From contig CALCGX010000137.1 of the NCBI GenBank assembly GCA_937901225.1, forward strand, positions 1 to 9,158: DNA of 9,158 nt, in the 5' to 3' direction. Both the position numbers and the translations under genes were made by a program. Of this stretch, positions 5,072 through 9,158 are shown in pieces (position 1 is the stretch's first letter; each line of letters begins with the position of its first letter). Source of the stretch: an uncultured Bacteroidales bacterium. GTDB taxonomy: Bacteria > Bacteroidota > Bacteroidia > Bacteroidales > Paludibacteraceae. Below the pieces are notes generated by a model. The model did no database searches. It saw only the letters and a list, made by a program, of their open reading frames with translations, and was not told the DNA's origin.

Positions 5072-7500
5072 TGACTGACTTGCATGATGTTGGCGAAGAC
5101 GCCTGCGGCGGTCACGCTAGCACCTGCACCATAGCCGCGAATCATCATCGGATAGTCGTGGTAGCGTTCGGTGGTGATAAGAATAATATTGTTGGAGCCC
5201 TCCAGTGGATAGAATGGGTGATTGGCATCCACTGTCTCGAGACTGACACGCGTCTTGCCTTCTTCCATAGTAGCTACGAAACGCCAGCGCAGACCTTTCT
5301 TCTCCAACTCTTGGCGGCGTGCTTCGAAGTCGCCATCCAACTCAGGAAGTCGTTTCCAAAAGTCTTCTACTGAGCCTTGGAAATAGTTTTCTGGCACAAA
5401 GAGATGTTTCTCTACGTCCTCTTGCTCCACAGGGTAGCCTGCTTCGCGCGTTAAGATAACCAGTTTGCGAATCACATCTTTGCCGCTGAGGTCGATGCGT
5501 GGGTCGGGTTCGCTATAGCCTTGTTCTTTGGCACGACGAATTGTCTCGGAGAATGGTACATCGGCAGCTATCTCATTGAAAATGAAATTGAGCGTGCCAC
5601 TGAGTACGGCTTCAATGCGGAGTATCTTATCACCCGAATTGCGTAGATCGTTGATGGTGCCAATGATAGGCAAACCTGCACCCACATTGGTTTCGAAGAG
5701 GAACTTCACACCACGGTCAAGAGCCGTTTGCTTGAGGCGGAGGTAGTGGCTATATTCGGACGAAGCAGCAATCTTATTGGCAGTCACTACGGAAATGTTG
5801 TTCTCCAATAGACTTAGGTATATACCTGCTACATCTGCGCTTGCAGTACAATCGACAAAGACGCTGTTGTAGAGATTCGCCATTTGCAAAGCTGCTTGCT
5901 TAATGCTGAAGCTGCCTGTAGTTTTCTCAATCGATTTGAGTTGTTCGCGGTAATTGGCAAGATCCAGACCATCGGCATTGAAGATGGCTGTACGGCTATT
6001 GGCAATACCTACGACATTAAGTTGCAGGTGTTGCTCGTGGAGTAGCATGTGCTGTTGCTGCTGGATTTGTTCGAGCAGTTGTGCGCCTACTGTGCCGACA
6101 CCACATACAAAGATATTTAGTACCTTGTTTTCGCTGAGGAAGAACGAGTCGTGCAGCACATTCATAGTCTTGCTGAGCTGCTGCTGAGGCACAACGAACG
6201 AGATATTGGTTTCCTTGGCACCTTGCGCAAAGGCGATGACGCTGATACCGTTTCTGCCTAAAGTACCAAAGAGTTTGCCTGCAATACCAGGCATGTTATG
6301 CATGTTCTCGCCTACGATGCTGACTGCAGCTAGGCCTTGCTGTACGAGCATTGGGTACATCGAGCCAACTTTGATTTCTTCGGCAAACTCACGGGTTAGC
6401 ACCTCTACTGCGGTGTCGCAGTCTTTATCCTGCACCCCCAAGGTGGTGGAGTTCTCAGAGGATGCTTGACTAACAAGGAAGACGGACACACCAGCTTGAG
6501 CTAATGCGCTGAAGATGCGTTGGTTGACACCAATTACGCCCACCATCGAAAGACCCGAAACGGTGATGAGTGCCACGTCGCGAATACTACTCAAACCGCG
6601 TACATAGCGGGTGCTGTCTTCAGGCTCGGATTGAATAATCGTGCCTGAATTATCAGGGCTAAAAGTATTGAGAATACGAATTGGGATATTCTTCGCGCAC
6701 GCAGGATATATAGTAGGTGGATAAACCACTTTGGCACCAAAGTGGCAGAGCTCGGATGCTTCCACATAACTCAAACTCTTGATGGTATAGGCATTGGGAA
6801 TAAGACGGGGGTCAGCGGTCATAAAACCATTGACATCGGTCCAAATCTCCAATACCTCTGCACCCAAGGTGGCAGCAAGAATAGAGGCAGTGTAGTCGCT
6901 TCCGCCACGTCCAAGATTGGTAATCTCGTCGGTTTGGCTATCGCGTGAGATGAAGCCTGGCACTATCGAGAGATGAGGCATAGGCGAGAAAGCGTGGCGA
7001 ATGAGTTGCTCCGTGAGCTCGGTATTGAGCAATACTTGCCCTTGTTTGTGTTCGGTACGAATGAATTGCAGGGAGTTCTTGCGCACGGCGCCAGGCAACG
7101 CAGCAGTTACGATTCGACTACTCATACGCTCGCCATAACTTACGATAGCGGCTTCAGTTTTATCGCTGAGGTCCTTCACCAGGTGTACGCCGAATAGGAT
7201 AGAGCGCAGCTCATCTAAGATTCCTTCCAATTCGAGGCATAACATTTGTCGTGTAGTAGGATTGGTAATCAGCGTATTCACCATATCCATATGGCGGCAA
7301 CGAATGGCTTGATATACTTCCATGTACTCTTCGCCTGCTTCGAGTGCCAAATGTGCTGCTTTGAGCAACTGGTCGGTAATACCGCCCAAGGCACTGACTA
7401 CCACAATGCAGTCATCGGTCTGCTGACCAATGATGTGCTGTATCTGACGAATACTGTCTACTGAACCTACGGAGGTTCCACCGAATTTGAGGACTTTCAT
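5068..7500 (-). CDS. thrA: Bifunctional aspartokinase / homoserine dehydrogenase
   Basis: It phosphorylates aspartate and later reduces aspartate semialdehyde to homoserine, steps one and three on the way to threonine and methionine. The kinase domain (about 1-290) shows KFGGTS (5-10), VSALGG (35-40) and GRGGSDYTA (197-205). Two ACT regulatory segments follow (about 308-375 and 388-450), so feedback control by an end-product amino acid is expected. The dehydrogenase domain (about 460-810) has the NAD(P) loop GVGTVG (467-472), TANK (573-576), ETNVGAGLP (603-611) and the catalytic set D670, D675, K679 in EPDPRIDLSGKDVIRK. The 810 residues match full-length ThrA. A Gln-rich stretch (478-493) follows the NAD(P) loop. 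The start is 20 bp after the metX stop, with AAGGCAAGAATAT just upstream. This is the last gene of the metY-metX-thrA operon. Confidence 0.96.
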   Translation of the reverse strand: MKVLKFGGTSVGSVDSIRQIQHIIGQQTDDCIVVVSALGGITDQLLKAAHLALEAGEEYMEVYQAIRCRHMDMVNTLITNPTTRQMLCLELEGILDELRSILFGVHLVKDLSDKTEAAIVSYGERMSSRIVTAALPGAVRKNSLQFIRTEHKQGQVLLNTELTEQLIRHAFSPMPHLSIVPGFISRDSQTDEITNLGRGGSDYTASILAATLGAEVLEIWTDVNGFMTADPRLIPNAYTIKSLSYVEASELCHFGAKVVYPPTIYPACAKNIPIRILNTFSPDNSGTIIQSEPEDSTRYVRGLSSIRDVALITVSGLSMVGVIGVNQRIFSALAQAGVSVFLVSQASSENSTTLGVQDKDCDTAVEVLTREFAEEIKVGSMYPMLVQQGLAAVSIVGENMHNMPGIAGKLFGTLGRNGISVIAFAQGAKETNISFVVPQQQLSKTMNVLHDSFFLSENKVLNIFVCGVGTVGAQLLEQIQQQQHMLLHEQHLQLNVVGIANSRTAIFNADGLDLANYREQLKSIEKTTGSFSIKQAALQMANLYNSVFVDCTASADVAGIYLSLLENNISVVTANKIAASSEYSHYLRLKQTALDRGVKFLFETNVGAGLPIIGTINDLRNSGDKILRIEAVLSGTLNFIFNEIAADVPFSETIRRAKEQGYSEPDPRIDLSGKDVIRKLVILTREAGYPVEQEDVEKHLFVPENYFQGSVEDFWKRLPELDGDFEARRQELEKKGLRWRFVATMEEGKTRVSLETVDANHPFYPLEGSNNIILITTERYHDYPMMIRGYGAGASVTAAGVFANIMQVSH

Positions 7501-7511
7501 ATATTCTTGCC

Positions 7512-7539
7512 TTTAAACTCTAAACTTTAAACTCTAAGC
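7512..7539. repeat. Heptamer tandem array across the metX stop and metX-thrA gap
   Basis: There are four 7-bp units on the plus strand: tttaaac, tctaaac, tttaaac, tctaagc. The array encodes the last residues of MetX (SLEFKV, about 338-343) and its TAG stop, and runs to within 12 bp of the thrA start. The flanking tattcttgcct (7502-7512) matches 2148-2158 exactly. Confidence 0.8.
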
Positions 7540-8551
7540 TATTTATTATTTGTGTGATTTGCTCGGTTTCGAGCAGGAAGCCATCGTGCCCGAAGCGGGA
7601 TTCTATCTCAAAGTATTGGGCATGGGGTATATATTTTGCCCACTCGCTACTCTCGCATGGAGGAAATAGCCCATCCGAAGTGATGGAAATGACAATGCTC
7701 TTAGCTTGTATCTGTGCCAATGCCGCTTTGACGCCTCCGCGATGGCGACCCACATTCTGGCTATCCACGCACCATAGTAGGTAGTAATAGGAGTAGGCGT
7801 CAAAACCGCGTTTGACGAGTTTCTCGCCTTGGTAACGCTCGTAGGAAGCGGCGCGACTGGCAAAGAGGCAATCGTCATCCGTTTCGTATTGGGTAAGGTT
7901 GTAACCATCGAAACTGCGATAGGATATGAGCGAAATGGCGCGCGCGGCTTCCAATCCTTTGCGTCCACCGTCAAGCGACTCGCATGCGCGGAAGGTAGGG
8001 TCGGCTTCGAGTGCCATGCGTTGCACTTCCATCCATGCACTCAGCCATGGCGATACGCGAGGTGCAGTAGCGATGAAGGCTGCTTTGCGAATGCGTTCGC
8101 CTTCCATAATTGCCCATTCGAGGGCGTGGAAGCCGCCGATGGAACTACCGATGAGCAAGTCCACATGCTCGATGCCCAAATGCTCGCGCACTAAAGTGAA
8201 GAGGCGGGCTGTATCGCGCACGGTGAACTTTGGGAAATCCAAACAACTCCTAAACTCCTGAACTCCTACACTCCTAAACACATCTCTCGGTCCAGTTGTC
8301 CCATACGCCGAGCCAAAGATATTGACACAAACCACGTAATCTTTGTCGGGATTCACGCAGCAACCTTCGCCCACCATCTCTGGCCACCAGTCGAACGGAT
8401 CGGAGTTGGCAGTTAGGGCATGGCAGAGCCATACTACGCGATCGCCTTGTTGGTAAGGGCGCTCCGACGTATGGTAGATAATCTCCAGTTGGTCAAGCGT
8501 ACCGCCTGCCTCGAAGGAGAAATTATGCGTTGTGAGCTTGTGTAAGTGCAT
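7520..8551 (-). CDS. metX: Homoserine O-acyltransferase MetX (alpha/beta hydrolase)
   Basis: It acylates homoserine, most likely with acetyl-CoA, for methionine synthesis in the cytosol. The alpha/beta-hydrolase core shows HALTANSD (44-51) and the nucleophile elbow GSSIGG (135-140) with S137. The rest of the triad is D293 in SDGLFPP and H322 in FGHDGFL. The length of 343 is usual for the family. The elbow has Ser136 in place of the common Gly of GGSMGG, a mild departure. A loop between YGTTGP and FPKFTVRD (89-105) is encoded largely by an octamer repeat, and the last six residues by a heptamer repeat. The start overlaps the end of metY by 29 bp, pointing to translational coupling, and thrA follows 19 bp downstream. 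Acetyl versus succinyl donor cannot be settled from motifs alone. Confidence 0.93.
   Translation of the reverse strand: MHLHKLTTHNFSFEAGGTLDQLEIIYHTSERPYQQGDRVVWLCHALTANSDPFDWWPEMVGEGCCVNPDKDYVVCVNIFGSAYGTTGPRDVFRSVGVQEFRSCLDFPKFTVRDTARLFTLVREHLGIEHVDLLIGSSIGGFHALEWAIMEGERIRKAAFIATAPRVSPWLSAWMEVQRMALEADPTFRACESLDGGRKGLEAARAISLISYRSFDGYNLTQYETDDDCLFASRAASYERYQGEKLVKRGFDAYSYYYLLWCVDSQNVGRHRGGVKAALAQIQAKSIVISITSDGLFPPCESSEWAKYIPHAQYFEIESRFGHDGFLLETEQITQIINSLEFKV
8247..8278. repeat. Octamer tandem array inside metX
   Basis: There are four 8-bp units on the plus strand: ctcctaaa, ctcctgaa, ctcctaca, ctcctaaa. The frame is kept through the array and it encodes about FRSVGVQEFRS (residues 92-102). 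It lies where relatives have a variable loop of similar length, so the fold may tolerate it. The period of 8 is out of step with codons, which argues for a DNA-level origin. Confidence 0.75.
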
Positions 8552-9158
8552 TTTCGATGTCAGCTATTAGGTCGTCTGCATTCTCCAGACCGATACTCAG
8601 ACGCATCAGGTCAGGATCGATACCCGCAGCAAGCAGTGCTTCGTTGCTGAGTTGGCGGTGGGTATGGGATGCAGGGTGAAGGATACAAGTGTGGCAGTCG
8701 GCTACGTGCGTCTCGATGGTCACTAATTGCAGACTGTCCATAAAACGATTAGCAAAAGCGCGGTCGCCTTTCACAGCAAATGCCATCACGCCACATGAGC
8801 CGTTAGGCATATACTTCTGTTGGCGTGCATGCTCAGGGTCGTTCTCCAGTTCGGGATAACGCACCCATGCCACATCGGGGTGCTTCTCCAACCACTGAGC
8901 CACCTTGTGGGCGCTCTCGCAGTGGCGAGGCATACGCACATGCAGGGTCTGCAAACCGAGGTGGAGATAGAAGGCATTTTGTGGACTTTGGATAGAGCCC
9001 AAGTCGCGCATGAGTTGTGCAGTCGCTTTGGTGATATATGCCAGTTTGCCGAAGGCCTCTGTGTAGCGCAGTCCGTGGTAGGATGCGTCGGGTTCGGTAA
9101 GGCAGGTAAACTTATCGTGCTGAGCTTCCCAATCGAAGTTACCGCTATCCACAATCAC
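8523..9158 (-). CDS. metY: O-acetylhomoserine aminocarboxypropyltransferase (sulfhydrylase), C-terminal part
   Basis: This PLP enzyme of the Cys/Met metabolism family makes homocysteine from O-acylhomoserine and sulfide. Only the last 211 or so residues are in the window; the frame is open at the right edge and the N-terminal half, with the PLP-binding lysine, lies beyond it. The first visible residues (VIVDSGNFDW) come just after that lysine region in relatives, so the GTG at the window edge is not the start. Family blocks seen include PDASYHGLRY, LGSIQSPQNAFY, LGLQTLHVRMPRH, ILHPASHTHRQLS and PDLMRLSIGLEN, which are MetY-like more than MetB-like. It is the upstream gene of the operon visible here and overlaps metX by 29 bp. 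Any promoter or riboswitch is outside the window. Confidence 0.93.
   Translation of the reverse strand: MIVDSGNFDWEAQHDKFTCLTEPDASYHGLRYTEAFGKLAYITKATAQLMRDLGSIQSPQNAFYLHLGLQTLHVRMPRHCESAHKVAQWLEKHPDVAWVRYPELENDPEHARQQKYMPNGSCGVMAFAVKGDRAFANRFMDSLQLVTIETHVADCHTCILHPASHTHRQLSNEALLAAGIDPDLMRLSIGLENADDLIADIENALTQAHNA

Noticed and set aside
6040..6070. CAG/CAA-rich run in thrA as another tandem repeat array
   Set aside because: It encodes a short Gln-rich linker (about residues 478-493) with triplet phase, so it can be explained by ordinary coding sequence and does not match the 7/8/9-bp family.
8523..9158. GTG at the right edge as a start codon giving a 211-residue protein
   Set aside because: The sequence is the C-terminal half of a known PLP enzyme and the frame is open at the edge, so the gene simply continues outside.

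Overview
The window reads as chromosomal DNA from a member of the Bacteroidota, most likely order Bacteroidales. The 16S rRNA sequence has a Bacteroidetes-type start and the 338-region signature. Four promoters fit the phylum-specific pattern (TTTG near -33, about 20 nt, TAnnTTTG near -7). Start codons lack clear Shine-Dalgarno sites, and the protein families (ThrA fusion, M49 peptidase lipoprotein, MetY-MetX-ThrA cluster) suit this group. I cannot name the genus.

Layout, mostly on the minus strand. 1-394 is the 5' part of a 16S rRNA gene, cut by the window edge. 395-1024 is gene-free and holds the rRNA leader, two tandem promoters created by a duplication with a 157 bp offset, and an alternating purine-pyrimidine (Z-DNA-like) inverted repeat. 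1025-2089 is aroA (EPSP synthase). 2190-4166 is a dipeptidyl peptidase III lipoprotein gene whose promoter carries a perfect 9+9 bp dyad. tcdA (4394-5071) is the only plus-strand gene and has its own textbook promoter. Its stop codon overlaps that of the convergent thrA by 4 bp. 5068-9158 is a minus-strand metY(partial)-metX-thrA operon.

Functionally, ThrA carries out the first and third steps of the aspartate pathway, giving homoserine. MetX acylates homoserine, and MetY converts acylhomoserine to homocysteine with sulfide. The three genes overlap or nearly touch, as expected for a co-transcribed methionine/threonine branch. aroA belongs to the shikimate pathway and probably rides on the DPP III transcript. 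TcdA modifies tRNA (t6A to cyclic t6A).

The most unusual signal is a set of degenerate tandem arrays with 7, 8 or 9 bp periods. They lie in the short gaps beside aroA and metX and also inside the reading frames of these two genes, where they encode low-complexity peptides while the catalytic residues stay intact. A separate GC-rich palindrome lies in frame in aroA and encodes SPLIGEVGGG in place of normal family sequence. This resembles in-frame spread of intergenic repeats, as known for Rickettsia palindromic elements. I saw no complete mobile element, CRISPR array, tRNA or defence system.
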